DNA from: Aedoeadaptatus ivorii
Lineage (GTDB): Bacteria > Bacillota > Clostridia > Tissierellales > Peptoniphilaceae
Length of the DNA: 64,000 nucleotides
NCBI RefSeq assembly: GCF_030815095.1
Contig: NZ_JAUSWF010000003.1
Span: 1 to 64,000 of the forward strand
Direction of reading: 5' to 3'
This document shows positions 9,565-18,342 of the stretch, one piece after another (position 1 is the stretch's first letter; each line of letters begins with the position of its first letter). The translations under genes and the position numbers were made by a program. The notes beneath the pieces are model-generated. The model searched no databases. It saw only the letters and a list, made by a program, of their open reading frames with translations, and was not told the origin of the DNA.

Positions 9565-10099
9565 GGAGTACGTATATCTCCTTGTTCAAATCCACGATGC
9601 GCATTTGGCTCTCGTAGTTTTTCTCTTCCAATTCTTTGATCTTTCGGTCTTTTTCCGACAAGGCGCCATCGAGATTTTCGTTCTTCCTGCGGAATTCGTC
9701 GAGCGCTTTTTTCAGCTCTTTTTCTTCGGTCTCCAGTTCCGCCACTTGTGCGACAAAGGAATCGATCTTCGCCTTCTCTGTCGCGGCATCTTCGCGAGAC
9801 GTTTCGAGATCGCGCTTTAAGGCTTCGATTTCCGCCAACTTGTCCTTTAATGCACCGGCATTTTGCGACAGAGCGTCCGCTTCTTTTTGCGATTTTTCCA
9901 TTTTGTGCATCGCATCCAATGCATTTAACAAGGTCAGAATATAGACCTGTACGTCGTTTAAACGATAATTGTTTCTTTCGATCTCGTCGATGCGACGATT
10001 GGCATCTTTTGCCAGACCCTTTACATAGTCGGCATCGTCGTCGCCCACTACCTGAAATGTCATTCCTGCGATTTCTACTTGTACGCGTTTGGAAACCAT
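9542..10099 (-). CDS. zapA: Cell-division protein ZapA with long coiled coil
   Basis: 185 residues from the ATG at 10099, chosen because AAGGAG stands 6-7 bases before it; the frame is open further upstream but has no ribosome-binding site there. Residues 1-75 are the ZapA domain (VQVEIAGMTFQVVGDDDADY), which stimulates FtsZ bundling. The remainder, about 80-175, is a long charged coiled coil (heptads rich in E, K, L), making this protein longer than the roughly 85-110 residues common in the family. It lies 10 bases after pheT. Confidence 0.88.
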   Translation of the reverse strand: MVSKRVQVEIAGMTFQVVGDDDADYVKGLAKDANRRIDEIERNNYRLNDVQVYILTLLNALDAMHKMEKSQKEADALSQNAGALKDKLAEIEALKRDLETSREDAATEKAKIDSFVAQVAELETEEKELKKALDEFRRKNENLDGALSEKDRKIKELEEKNYESQMRIVDLNKEIYVLRGEDEQK

Positions 10100-10109
10100 A
10101 ATGCACTCC

Positions 10110-12506
10110 TTATTCCGATCGTAGCTTGGCGTCAAATGTACTTTCTATGCCCTCAATCAATGCGTCGATAATCTCCGTCACCTCGGACTCCTTGAGCGTC
10201 CGCTCTTGGTGGCGGAAGAACATCTTTAGGGCAATGCTCTTCTTTCCGTCTTCAATGCCCTTGCCGAAGTACACGTCGAAGACACGCACTTCCTCCAATA
10301 GATCCGTACCCTTTTCTTCGATATAGTCGATCAATTTTTGCGCGGGAAGCTTTTTTTCGACGACAAAGGCGAGGTCGCGTTCCACGGCGGGGAATCGGGC
10401 GATGGGCCGGTATGTGACGGCCTCTACGGCCGCATCGACGATGCGCGAAAAGTCGAGTTCCGCCATATAGATCTCTTGACGCAGCCCCATTTCGTCCGAC
10501 AATTCGGGATGTACGGCGCCGAAAATGCCGATTTCCGCATCGCCGGAAAACACCCGCGCCTGTCTGCCGCGGTGGAACAAGGGAAAGTCCTCCGCCTGTA
10601 CGAAGCGCAGATCTCCGATGCCCATGCGAAAAAGCAAGGTCTCTATGGTCTTTTTAAGGAAGTAGAAATCCTCTTTGCCGTAAAAGCCGATCGAAAGATT
10701 TACCGATTCCTTCGGCAGGCCTTCGCCGTCATCTTCTTTGGAGAAGACGTTGCCAAATTCAAAACCGTATGCCGCGGAATTCTTGTAGCTGATATTTTTC
10801 GCAAAAATATCGAGCATATTCGGCAGCAATGTGGTCCGCATAATCGAATACTCTTCTCCCAGCGGGTTCATAATCCGCACACTGTCGCGTAGAGGATGCC
10901 CTTCGGGAAGGCGTATCCGATCGTAGGCGGAGGGCCCCATAAACGAATAGGTCATAAATTCGTCGTAGCCGGCGGCGAGCAAAATGTCCCGCGCCTTTTT
11001 CTCCGCGCGGCGGTAGGGACTCTTTCCGCCTCGGGTCAAAGTACCAGTAAGCGGCTTGGGCTCTATATTGCCGAAGCCGTAAATGCGGCCCACCTCTTCG
11101 GCGAGATCCTGCCAAATATTTAGATCGCCGCGGAAAGTGGGGATCGTCGCCCGCAAGGTGTCCTCATTTCGTTCTACGTCGATCAATAGAGATTCGAGGA
11201 TCTTCTCCATCTCTTCGCCCGAAAGCGCGGTACCCAATAAACCGTTGATGCGAGATACGGACGCCTCGAGCGTCTTGGGAGAGACGGGATGGGGATAGTG
11301 ATCCAAGGCGCCCTTTGCCACCTTGGCGGCGCCGATTTCCACCGCCAGTTGTGCCACGCGGTCCACGGCTCTTTTTGCGGTTTCCGGATCCAAGCCCTTT
11401 TCAAAGCGGGTGGAGGCTTCGGAACGCAGACCCAAGCGCTTCGAGATCTTTCGAATATGTTCGCCGGAGAAGTTCGCGCCTTCGAGGATGACGGTGTGCG
11501 TAGAGGAATTGACGCTGCTCATCGCACCGCCCATTACCCCGGCAAGGCCGATAACGCCCGATCCGTCGGCGATGACGATGTCGCTCGGGGTGAGGATGCG
11601 CTCCTCCTCATCCAACGTCGTCATGCGCTCCCCTTCTTCCGCCATGCGCACGACGATGCCGTCGCCGTCCAGCGCCGCCAGGTCGTAGGCGTGGAGGGGT
11701 TGGCCCAGCTCGAGCATTACGTAATTGGTCAAGTCGACGATATTGTTCACGGGCCGCACGCCGGAGGCCATCAAGTCGTTTTGCATCCATTGGGGGGAAG
11801 GCGCCACTTGGACGTCGGTGAGCATGCGCAGGTAAAACCGCGGCGCATTTTCCGTCTGCACATCGAGCTTTGAAAATCTGTCTTTCATCGCCACTTCTCC
11901 GTCTTCGACGACCGAGATCTCGGGCAGGTGCAGTTCGCTGTCACAGGACGCGGCGGTTTCGATCGCCATGCCCGCCACGCTCAGACAGTCGGGACGGTTG
12001 GGGGTGATCTCGAGTTCGATCACTTCTTTGTCCAGCTCCAAAATCTTCGTATAATCGTCCCCGGGCTTGCAGTCGGCGGTTAGGATGTGAATCCCGTCGC
12101 GCGATTCCTTGGGCACCACCGATGCGTCAAAGCCCACTTCTTCTAAGGAGCACATCATGCCGCAGCTCTTTACGCCGCGCATTTCGGTCTCGTGGATCTC
12201 CATACCGCCGGCGAGTTTTGCGCCGTCCAGCGCGACGGGCACCAGTGCGCCTTCAAAGACATTTTTTGCACCGGTGATGATCTGCCGCGTATCTGTGCCG
12301 ACATCGACCTGGCAGACGACGAGTTTGTCCGCGTCGGGATGGGCTTCGATTTTTTCGATGCGGCCGATTACGACGCCCGATATATCTTTGCCTCGATTTT
12401 CGATGGATTCCACGTGGCTTCCAGTCTCAGTGATGCGGTCGGCGAGGGCGCGGGTGGAGCCTTCGATCTCTACGTATTTTTCCAGCCATGCTTTGGGTAA
12501 TAACAT
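10110..12506 (-). CDS. pheT: Phenylalanyl-tRNA synthetase beta chain
   Basis: 798 residues, full length. Contains the N-terminal tRNA-binding EMAP-like domain (about 40-150), B3/B4 editing domain, B5 domains and the C-terminal ferredoxin-like anticodon-binding domain (FDVYFGKGIEDGKKSIALKM near the end). It forms the alpha2-beta2 enzyme with PheS and edits misactivated tyrosine. The start follows 8 bases after the pheS stop, with TAGGAGGAAGT as ribosome-binding site. Confidence 0.97.
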   Translation of the reverse strand: MLLPKAWLEKYVEIEGSTRALADRITETGSHVESIENRGKDISGVVIGRIEKIEAHPDADKLVVCQVDVGTDTRQIITGAKNVFEGALVPVALDGAKLAGGMEIHETEMRGVKSCGMMCSLEEVGFDASVVPKESRDGIHILTADCKPGDDYTKILELDKEVIELEITPNRPDCLSVAGMAIETAASCDSELHLPEISVVEDGEVAMKDRFSKLDVQTENAPRFYLRMLTDVQVAPSPQWMQNDLMASGVRPVNNIVDLTNYVMLELGQPLHAYDLAALDGDGIVVRMAEEGERMTTLDEEERILTPSDIVIADGSGVIGLAGVMGGAMSSVNSSTHTVILEGANFSGEHIRKISKRLGLRSEASTRFEKGLDPETAKRAVDRVAQLAVEIGAAKVAKGALDHYPHPVSPKTLEASVSRINGLLGTALSGEEMEKILESLLIDVERNEDTLRATIPTFRGDLNIWQDLAEEVGRIYGFGNIEPKPLTGTLTRGGKSPYRRAEKKARDILLAAGYDEFMTYSFMGPSAYDRIRLPEGHPLRDSVRIMNPLGEEYSIMRTTLLPNMLDIFAKNISYKNSAAYGFEFGNVFSKEDDGEGLPKESVNLSIGFYGKEDFYFLKKTIETLLFRMGIGDLRFVQAEDFPLFHRGRQARVFSGDAEIGIFGAVHPELSDEMGLRQEIYMAELDFSRIVDAAVEAVTYRPIARFPAVERDLAFVVEKKLPAQKLIDYIEEKGTDLLEEVRVFDVYFGKGIEDGKKSIALKMFFRHQERTLKESEVTEIIDALIEGIESTFDAKLRSE

Positions 12507-12514
12507 ACTTCCTC

Positions 12515-13537
12515 CTAGAATTGCGTCAAGAAACGGGCGTCGTTTTCAAACATCAGCCGGATATCGGTGATGCCGTATTTCACCATGGCGATCCGATCGA
12601 CCCCCATGCCGAAGGCAAATCCGCTGTATACATCCGGATCGATGCCGCAGTTTTTGAGTACATTGGGATGCACCACGCCGGCGCCCAACAGTTCCATGCT
12701 CCAGCCCGTAAAATTACAAGCCGGGCACCCCTCGCCGTGGCAGGCGTGGCAGGTGACGTCGACTTCGGTAGAGGGCTCGGTAAACGGGAAGTTGTGCGGA
12801 CGATAGCGAATCTGCATATCGTCGCCGAACATTTCATGCACGAAGACATTTAAGGTGTCGATCAGATTCGCAAGGCTTACGCCCTTGTCGACGACCAGCC
12901 CTTCAAACTGGTGAAACATGGGCGAATGGGTGTCGTCCACGTCGTCGAAACGGAATACGCGTCCGGAACTTACGATGCGCAAGGGCGCGCCGTATTTTTT
13001 CATGGCGCGAATCTGCATCGGCGATGTATGTGTTCTGAGGAGGGTATCGTCGTCGATATAAAAGGTGTCGCTCTTGTCGCGGGACGGGTGGTTTTTCGGC
13101 GAATTGAGTGCGTCGAAGTTATTCGCCACGCTTTCGATTTCCGGTCCGTCCACCACGGTAAATCCCATCTCTACAAAAAGGTCTTCGAGCTCTTCTTTCG
13201 TCGCAAGAAGCGGATGGCGATGGCCGATTCTAAGATCGCCCGCATCCAAGGTCACGTCGAGATATTCCTCTTCCATGCGCGTCTCGTAGGCGGCCTTTTT
13301 CAGCGTTTCGACCTTTTCGTCCCAGATGCCCTGTACGAATTCCCGAACTTCGTTGGCATATGCGCCGATGACGGGTCGTTCGTCTTTGGGGAGCTTGCCC
13401 AATCCCTTGAGAATTTGGGTCAGCTCTCCCTTTTTGCCGAAGTACTGCAGCCGGATCTTTTCCAGTTCCTCTTCGGATGCGGCGCCCTCGATGGCTTTTA
13501 GGGCATCCGCTCGCAATGTTTGCAACAACTCTTTCAT
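12515..13537 (-). CDS. pheS: Phenylalanyl-tRNA synthetase alpha chain
   Basis: 340 residues. Class II catalytic subunit with the N-terminal coiled-coil arm (1-90) and motifs 2 and 3 (SGRVFRFDDVDDTHSPMFHQ; FAFGMGVDRIAMVKYGI near the end). It is the first gene of a six-gene unit. Unlike many relatives it has no T-box leader: only about 150 bases separate it from the tRNA-Cys gene. Confidence 0.97.
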   Translation of the reverse strand: MKELLQTLRADALKAIEGAASEEELEKIRLQYFGKKGELTQILKGLGKLPKDERPVIGAYANEVREFVQGIWDEKVETLKKAAYETRMEEEYLDVTLDAGDLRIGHRHPLLATKEELEDLFVEMGFTVVDGPEIESVANNFDALNSPKNHPSRDKSDTFYIDDDTLLRTHTSPMQIRAMKKYGAPLRIVSSGRVFRFDDVDDTHSPMFHQFEGLVVDKGVSLANLIDTLNVFVHEMFGDDMQIRYRPHNFPFTEPSTEVDVTCHACHGEGCPACNFTGWSMELLGAGVVHPNVLKNCGIDPDVYSGFAFGMGVDRIAMVKYGITDIRLMFENDARFLTQF

Positions 13538-13574
13538 GATAACCCCCTATTTTTACCAATTTATCTAATGGTTA

Positions 13575-13583
13575 ATTATACCA
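13575..13583 (-). promoter_or_regulatory. Extended -10 promoter of the pheS operon
   Basis: Minus-strand TGG directly followed by TATAAT (TATAAT at 13575-13580), a TGn-extended -10 box, about 35 bases before the pheS start. No good -35 is present, which an extended -10 can tolerate. Confidence 0.5.
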
Positions 13584-13639
13584 TACAATGCGCCTTTTCC
13601 GAGAATTCAGCACGGCATTTTGCCATTTCGAAAATTCTC

Positions 13640-13668
13640 TTGTTTTACTGTAAAGATTGTGTTATACT
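13640..13668 (+). promoter_or_regulatory. Promoter of tRNA-Cys
   Basis: TTGTTT (13640-13645), 17-base spacer, TATACT (13663-13668); the tRNA begins 18 bases further on. Confidence 0.55.
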
Positions 13669-13686
13669 TGTAAAGTCAAGAGGCGG

Positions 13687-13760
13687 GGCGGCATAGCCAA
13701 GTGGTAAGGCGCGGGTCTGCAACACCCTTATCTCCAGTTCAAATCTGGATGTCGCCTCCA
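13687..13760 (+). tRNA. tRNA-Cys (GCA)
   Basis: 74 bases with encoded CCA. The acceptor stem pairs GGCGGCA with TGTCGCC (one G-T). The D arm is GCC/GGC, the anticodon loop is CTGCAAC with anticodon GCA, and the T arm is CCAG-TTCAAAT-CTGG. It is followed at once by its own terminator. Confidence 0.95.
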
Positions 13761-13791
13761 AATCGTCGTGGAAATCCACGACGATTTTTTT
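13761..13791 (+). terminator. Terminator of tRNA-Cys
   Basis: Perfect 11-12 bp stem (AATCGTCGTGG / CCACGACGATT) with a 4-base loop and seven T, beginning right after the CCA end. Confidence 0.9.
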
Positions 13792-13810
13792 GTGCGCAAA
13801 AACGGGATAC

Positions 13811-13837
13811 AAAAAAAGCCCGGGAAACCCGAGCTTT
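13811..13837 (-). terminator. Terminator of the tRNA-Phe/Gly unit
   Basis: Minus-strand stem AAGCTCGGG / CCCGGGCTT with a 3-base loop and a T-run, 3 bases behind the tRNA-Gly CCA end. It faces the tRNA-Cys terminator. Confidence 0.85.
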
Positions 13838-13839
13838 GC

Positions 13840-13914
13840 TGGAGCGGAAGACGAGATTCGAACTCGCGACCCTCGCCTTGGCAAGGCGATGCTCTACCAC
13901 TGAGCCACTTCCGC
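13840..13914 (-). tRNA. tRNA-Gly (GCC)
   Basis: 75 bases including encoded CCA. Acceptor GCGGAAG / CTTCCGC, D arm with GGCTCAGTGGTAGAGC, anticodon loop TTGCCAA (anticodon GCC), T arm with GTTCGAATC. Lies 3 bases behind tRNA-Phe in the same transcript. Confidence 0.96.
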
Positions 13915-13917
13915 AAA

Positions 13918-13994
13918 TGGTGCCCAGAGCCGGAATCGAACCAGCGACACGTGGATTTTCAGTCCACTGCTCTACCGACTGAGCTATCTGGGCA
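13918..13994 (-). tRNA. tRNA-Phe (GAA)
   Basis: 77 bases including encoded CCA. Acceptor TGCCCAG / CTGGGCA, anticodon loop CTGAAAA (anticodon GAA), T arm GGTTCGATTCC. First gene of a two-tRNA transcript. Confidence 0.96.
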
Positions 13995-14012
13995 GGTCAA
14001 CGACCTTTTTCC

Positions 14013-14041
14013 ATTTTACAGAACTATAACATGTCTGTCAA
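14013..14041 (-). promoter_or_regulatory. Promoter of tRNA-Phe/tRNA-Gly
   Basis: Perfect TTGACA (14036-14041), 17-base spacer and TAAAAT (14013-14018) on the minus strand, about 19 bases before tRNA-Phe. It begins just behind the hslO stop, so the tRNAs need not depend on read-through. Confidence 0.75.
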
Positions 14042-14053
14042 GAATTTTATAAT

Positions 14054-14929
14054 CTACGAGAGAAAAGTTTTCAGTTCCTTCCCGTCGAAGTGGTATGAGC
14101 GGTTGCAGAAATGGCATCGCGCCTCGGCCCCGTCGTCCTCTTCGATCATTTCTCGGATGTCCGAATCGGGGAGCGCGGCCAAAGATTCCGCCACCTTTTC
14201 TCTGGAACATTCACATACATAGGCGATTTCCTTGCGCTCCAATTCCCGCAAGTTGTAGTTCGGGAGCAACGCATGCAGAATGCCCTCGGCGTCCAGCCCC
14301 TGTTCGATAAACTCCGTCACCGAACGCACGTCTTTAAGCGTGGTCTCGAGTTCTCGGATCTGCGATGCCGATGCGCCCGGCAGCACTTCGACGATAAACC
14401 CGCCCGCCGCACGCACGGACAAATCTTCGTTGACGGATACGCCCAGGCCCACCGCCGAGGGAATCTGTTCGGACTGGTACAAATACTGCGCCACATCTTC
14501 GCCGATCTCTCCGCTTACCAGAGCGACTTTTCCCGTGTAGGCTTCCCTCAGCCCCAAATCCATCGTCACCGTAAGGGTTCCCGCGGTGCCTACGATTCCG
14601 CGCACGTCGAGCTTGCCGTCGGATGCGCGGGTCGGAAGATCCGCCGAGGGATTGTCGATATATCCCTTCACATATCCGTTATTTCTGCCGGTGACGACGA
14701 TCTTTCCACCCGGCCCATCGCCGTCAATGATCAGCGTAAGCGATTCGTCTTCGCCCTTGAGTTTGTTGCGCAACAAAACGCCCGCCAGCAAACTGCGGCC
14801 CAGCGCCGCCGTCGCCGTCGCAGAGGTCTGATGGGTTATCCGCGCCGTCTCCACCAGTTCGGTGCCCACGGCGACGTGCACTTTGAACAGGCCGCTCTCT
14901 TCGATGGCCCGAATACAAATATCGTTCAT
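14054..14929 (-). CDS. hslO: Redox-regulated chaperonin Hsp33
   Basis: 291 residues. An ATP-independent holdase activated by oxidation. The N-terminal beta-sandwich domain (1-180) is typical, and the C-terminal redox switch is complete: C239-x-C241 and C272-x2-C275, the four ligands of the zinc that is released on disulfide formation. It starts 2 bases after the methyltransferase stop, last protein gene of the hpt operon. Confidence 0.96.
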   Translation of the reverse strand: MNDICIRAIEESGLFKVHVAVGTELVETARITHQTSATATAALGRSLLAGVLLRNKLKGEDESLTLIIDGDGPGGKIVVTGRNNGYVKGYIDNPSADLPTRASDGKLDVRGIVGTAGTLTVTMDLGLREAYTGKVALVSGEIGEDVAQYLYQSEQIPSAVGLGVSVNEDLSVRAAGGFIVEVLPGASASQIRELETTLKDVRSVTEFIEQGLDAEGILHALLPNYNLRELERKEIAYVCECSREKVAESLAALPDSDIREMIEEDDGAEARCHFCNRSYHFDGKELKTFLS

Positions 14930-14931
14930 AC

Positions 14932-15672
14932 TTACTCCTTTATCACCACATACGATACCCGCCCCGACGTCTCCGTGGCGGGCTTATGGGTATAACCGTC
15001 CAATGTCTCCATACGATGCAGGCCGTTTTCTCGCAGCAGGTTTTCGATCTCCTCGCGGGTATAGGCGTACTCCTTGTGCACCTCCCGGGCGCGTTCGTAT
15101 AGGCCGTCTCGGGTCTCGAAAAAGATATTTACGTCGTAGCGATTTACGCGCCGCACTTCGTCGTATTCGTTCTCCCACGTCAGAAAATAGTCGTCCCCTT
15201 CCCGAATTTCTCGGTATGCGCCGTATTCTTCCGAAAAACGGTAGGCTGTGTTCATGTCGAATACAAAGAGCCCGCCCGGACGCAGATGGGCATACACGCG
15301 TTCGAAGGAATTCGAGAGATCTTTTTTCGTGGGAAGGTAATTATACCCGTCGCAAAGACAGACAATCAAATCAAAGTTACGGCGAAGATCGAAGTCCCGC
15401 AGATCCGCCCTACGCATCGTCACCATGGGATCGCCGTAGAGCGCGCCGTAGGCGATCGAAAGCATTTCAGGAGAACGGTCGAAGCCCGTCACTTCCCCCA
15501 AGGCCGTCAAGCGCTCAGTGAGCTTTCCCGTCCCCATTGCCATTTCCAAGATCGTCCGCACTTCGACTTTGTGGCGACGGAGCAAGTCCTCGAGCCAACG
15601 AAATACGAGGTCATAGTCGTAATTGTCCATGACCTCGTCGTAGATGCGGCTGAATACCTCGTAATCAGCCAA
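14932..15672 (-). CDS. Class I SAM-dependent methyltransferase
   Basis: 246 residues from the TTG at 15672, giving (M)ADYEVFSRIYDEVMDNYDYD, the N-terminus typical of this group. The frame is open further upstream, but that part lies inside the sirtuin gene and would add an unrelated 19 residues. Rossmann motif I is at about 43-56 (ILEMAMGTGKLTERL), acidic motif II about 60-66 (VTGFDRS), then DLIVCLCDGYNYL. The substrate is unknown. It overlaps the sirtuin stop by 8 bases; start choice is moderately sure, family assignment firm. Confidence 0.85.
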   Translation of the reverse strand: MADYEVFSRIYDEVMDNYDYDLVFRWLEDLLRRHKVEVRTILEMAMGTGKLTERLTALGEVTGFDRSPEMLSIAYGALYGDPMVTMRRADLRDFDLRRNFDLIVCLCDGYNYLPTKKDLSNSFERVYAHLRPGGLFVFDMNTAYRFSEEYGAYREIREGDDYFLTWENEYDEVRRVNRYDVNIFFETRDGLYERAREVHKEYAYTREEIENLLRENGLHRMETLDGYTHKPATETSGRVSYVVIKE

Positions 15673-16396
15673 GGATCCTACGCTCCAATTCGACAAGCAC
15701 ATCGCTTGCCGCACCCTTAAACACGACATCCGCCTGATAGTCGTAGGGCGTGGTTCCCTTGTTGACCAAAATCAGATGCTCCGCCATGCGCGGCAAGTAC
15801 GCCACCGGCATCACCTGCAGGGAACTTCCCACCACGATCATCACATCGGCGCGTTCCGCCGCCTGCATCGCCGCATCGAAGGCGGGCGGCATGGCGTCGC
15901 CAAACAGCACCACATTGGTCCGCATGGTGTGGCCGCAGTTCGGGCATTTGGGCGGAATGTCGCCTTGTTGTACCAGTTCGTCGAAGGCGGCAAAATCCAT
16001 CTCCCTCCCGCAGACCGTGCAGCGGGCGCTGGACGCGTCGCCGTGCACCTGCAATACATTCTCGGCACCTGCCTGTTGGTGCAGATCGTCGATATTTTGG
16101 GTGACGATTTCGTGAATAATCCCCGCTTTTTGCAAATGTGCCAGAGCAATATGGGCGGGATTGGGCTTTTTGCCCTCGAGATCTTGAATGATCCGATAGC
16201 CTTCGGAATAGAAGCGCTCGGGATCGGATTCGAGTACGCCCACAGAGAGAGCCTCCTCGGGAATCATCGTATTGTAGTACCCCCTGTCGCTTCGAAAATC
16301 GGGAATGCCGGATTCGGTCGAAATGCCGGCGCCGGTCAGACAGATCGCATAGTTCGCGTTCTCTAAGAGCGCTTTGGCTTTGTCAAAATTGTCCAT
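15665..16396 (-). CDS. cobB: NAD-dependent protein deacylase (sirtuin)
   Basis: 243 residues from the second ATG (16396), which stands 8 bases behind AGGAGG; the ATG two codons upstream is too close to it. NAD-binding motif GAGISTESGIPDFRS (about 22-36), catalytic QNIDDLHQQAG with HGD, and a zinc ribbon with two CxxC pairs (CTVC near 125, CPNC near 150). It removes acyl groups from lysines using NAD+. Within the hpt operon between the CPBP and methyltransferase genes. Confidence 0.93.
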   Translation of the reverse strand: MDNFDKAKALLENANYAICLTGAGISTESGIPDFRSDRGYYNTMIPEEALSVGVLESDPERFYSEGYRIIQDLEGKKPNPAHIALAHLQKAGIIHEIVTQNIDDLHQQAGAENVLQVHGDASSARCTVCGREMDFAAFDELVQQGDIPPKCPNCGHTMRTNVVLFGDAMPPAFDAAMQAAERADVMIVVGSSLQVMPVAYLPRMAEHLILVNKGTTPYDYQADVVFKGAASDVLVELERRILG

Positions 16397-16408
16397 ATAC
16401 ATAACCTC

Positions 16409-17287
16409 CTATAAAAAGATCGCAATCAAATACAGAATCGTCAGCAAGAGGACGGGAATCGGCTCTTTGTTTCGAAGGAGCTTTTCGCCCCCGCTCGGGG
16501 GCCGCTGGCGCGACCGGCGCAAAATCAGGATCAGGCTCAAAACGCAACACAGAATCAGGATCAGGGTAATGCCGTTTTCCGCCCCGCCCAGGCGTGCGGC
16601 ACGGGTTAGCTCCGAAAACGCGGTGATCCACTCTTCGTTAAAGAGGCGGATCAAGAGCACGGACGCGACATTGTAGACAAAGTGAGATAGGATTGAGGGC
16701 AACAGACCACCGTGCAGATAGATATGACCCAGCACCAGGCCGAAGAGAAAGGGCGCCAGGCTGTTTTGCAAACTGAAGTGAAAGAGTGCAAATAGCGCCG
16801 CCGAAAATACCACCCCGCCCAGCGGGTTTCGCCGGGAAAACACCTCGCATACCACGCCGCGAAACAACAACTCCTCGAACACGGCGGGAAAAGCCGCCAG
16901 CGTCAATAGCTGCACCCATAAGGGCTCCTGTTCCCGCAAGATCTCTAGGTTTCGGTTTTGCAAAACCACATACTCCGAAAGAAAATCCAGAAAGAGGCCG
17001 TTGATCAGAAGTATGATCGGAAAGACCGCGAGCGTAAGAACCGCGACCTCGCCGTAGCCGATTCTCTTCGGCCGATATAAGGGCAGGCGCGTGCGTAGAA
17101 CAAAGGCCGGAACGGCGATGGCGATGCATTCCGTCGCCACAATGCCCCAGAGGGGGTGGAGCCTGCCCAGCACCGGCCCGGTGGCGAGAAAAACGACGGC
17201 ACAGGCTACGAGGACATACAGCAGGGGAAGATATTTAATCTTCTTCGTACGTATAGATGTAGGGTTTGTTTCTGTAATAGGGTCCAT
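16409..17287 (-). CDS. CPBP-family intramembrane metalloprotease
   Basis: 292 residues with about seven hydrophobic segments. The signature glutamates and histidines of the CPBP/Abi family are present: EELLFRG (about 162-168), ALFHFS and HIYLHGG, which line the membrane-embedded active site. Members process prenylated proteins in eukaryotes and are linked to bacteriocin immunity or unknown cleavage in bacteria. The ATG at 17287 gives a 53-base overlap with hpt and has no clear ribosome-binding site. Translation may be coupled to hpt, or the true start may be a rare codon nearer the first membrane segment (YLPLLYVLVAC). Confidence 0.85.
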   Translation of the reverse strand: MDPITETNPTSIRTKKIKYLPLLYVLVACAVVFLATGPVLGRLHPLWGIVATECIAIAVPAFVLRTRLPLYRPKRIGYGEVAVLTLAVFPIILLINGLFLDFLSEYVVLQNRNLEILREQEPLWVQLLTLAAFPAVFEELLFRGVVCEVFSRRNPLGGVVFSAALFALFHFSLQNSLAPFLFGLVLGHIYLHGGLLPSILSHFVYNVASVLLIRLFNEEWITAFSELTRAARLGGAENGITLILILCCVLSLILILRRSRQRPPSGGEKLLRNKEPIPVLLLTILYLIAIFL

Positions 17288-17759
17288 AATTCAGCCCATA
17301 TCCTACGATAAATACATCGTCGATGGTAAATCCGGTCCAATCGGCGGAAAAATCCACTTCCCGACGGGAGGGTTTGTCCAACATGACGACGCTTTTTACC
17401 GATCGCGGTCCCATGGTTTCGATGGCGCGGGTCACCGTCATCAATGTCCTTCCCGTGTCGATAATATCGTCGACGATCAACACGTCGCGGTCTTTCACAT
17501 CGGCCCGTAAACCGCCCAATATTTGAACGTCGCCCGAACTCACCTCGTCGTTTCCGTAGCTGGATGTGGACATAAAATCGACCTCGACTTTGCTCTGCAT
17601 CTCCCGCACGAGATCCGCACAAAATACGAACGCGCCCCGCAGCAAGCCGACGACGAGGATCTCTCGCCCTTCGTAATGTGCGTCGAGTTGCGCGGCCAAC
17701 TCCCGGATTCGCTCGGTAATCGTCTCTCTGTCATATAGTATCCGTTCACGTTTTTCCAT
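17235..17759 (-). CDS. hpt: Hypoxanthine phosphoribosyltransferase
   Basis: 174 residues from the ATG at 17759, 5 bases behind AAGGAGG; a further in-frame ATG 5 codons upstream overlaps that site. The PRPP-binding loop is VLIVDDIIDTGRTL, preceded by the purine-site region MSTSSYGNDEVSSG. It salvages hypoxanthine and guanine to IMP and GMP. First gene of the minus-strand unit hpt-CPBP-cobB-methyltransferase-hslO. Confidence 0.95.
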   Translation of the reverse strand: MEKRERILYDRETITERIRELAAQLDAHYEGREILVVGLLRGAFVFCADLVREMQSKVEVDFMSTSSYGNDEVSSGDVQILGGLRADVKDRDVLIVDDIIDTGRTLMTVTRAIETMGPRSVKSVVMLDKPSRREVDFSADWTGFTIDDVFIVGYGLNYGPYYRNKPYIYTYEED

Positions 17760-17825
17760 TGGATCCTCCTTCATTGTATTGAACCTATTATATCAGATGG
17801 AAAGACGCTTGTTCACGATCAATGG

Positions 17826-17831
17826 TATAAT
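17826..17831 (+). promoter_or_regulatory. -10 element of the DUF4364 gene
   Basis: TGG followed by TATAAT (17826-17831), an extended -10, 17 bases before the chosen start. On the opposite strand a TATAAT (17786-17791) could serve hpt, so 17760-17847 is a compact divergent promoter region. Confidence 0.45.
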
Positions 17832-17847
17832 CAGAGAAGGTGATGAA

Positions 17848-18312
17848 ATGAATCGTGAAAATCTACGGAACTTGGCGTCCGACAAATTATATATTTTGGC
17901 CTATATCATGCGGCGACCGGCGCCGGTGGAAAGAGCGGCACTGACCGCCGATATCTTGCGAGAAGGCAGAATCAATTATTTTTTCCTTTGTCAATATATC
18001 GCGGAACTTTCGGAATCCGGCCTACTGGCAGAAAGCCAAGGCCTGCTCTATTTAACCGAAGAAGGCGAACGCATCCTCACCATGTTCTCTCAAGATCTGG
18101 ACGCAGAAGATTTGGCGCAGATCGAAAAACCGCGCATTGCCTACGACCTGCGCGAAGAAAACGGCTATGTGACGGTATCCAAAACGGAAGATGGCGCGCT
18201 AAAAATCGCCCTTACGCTCCCGGAATCGGAATTTTATGCCCAAAGCGCGGGTGTATCGGAAGAAATTTTGATCGAGGCGGTACTTGCGGCCATCGAAAAA
18301 GCGGACAGCTGA
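17848..18312 (+). CDS. DUF4364 family protein (winged-helix-like)
   Basis: 154 residues from the ATG at 17848, preceded by AGAAGGTGATGAA; an in-frame ATG 23 codons upstream has no ribosome-binding site and overlaps the promoter. The sequence fits the DUF4364 family of Clostridia: an N-terminal helical part resembling a winged helix (LRNLASDKLYILAYIMRR, LCQYIAELSESGLL with the wing-like YLTEEGERIL) and a C-terminal alpha/beta part. A DNA-binding role is inferred from fold resemblance only. It is a single-gene unit whose stop codon forms the loop of its terminator. Confidence 0.8.
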   Translation: MNRENLRNLASDKLYILAYIMRRPAPVERAALTADILREGRINYFFLCQYIAELSESGLLAESQGLLYLTEEGERILTMFSQDLDAEDLAQIEKPRIAYDLREENGYVTVSKTEDGALKIALTLPESEFYAQSAGVSEEILIEAVLAAIEKADS

Positions 18313-18326
18313 GCTGTCCGCTTTTT
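18296..18326. terminator. Bidirectional terminator between DUF4364 and asp23 genes
   Basis: Perfect palindrome with stem GCGGACAGC / GCTGTCCGC, loop TGA (the DUF4364 stop codon itself), flanked by five A on the left and five T on the right, so it works for both converging genes. Confidence 0.92.
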
Positions 18327-18342
18327 CTTGCCTATCTTCCAC

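Noticed and set aside
13538..13686. T-box or tRNA-sensing leader for pheST
   Set aside because: Only about 35 bases lie between the likely promoter and pheS, and no GGTGGNACC box is present.
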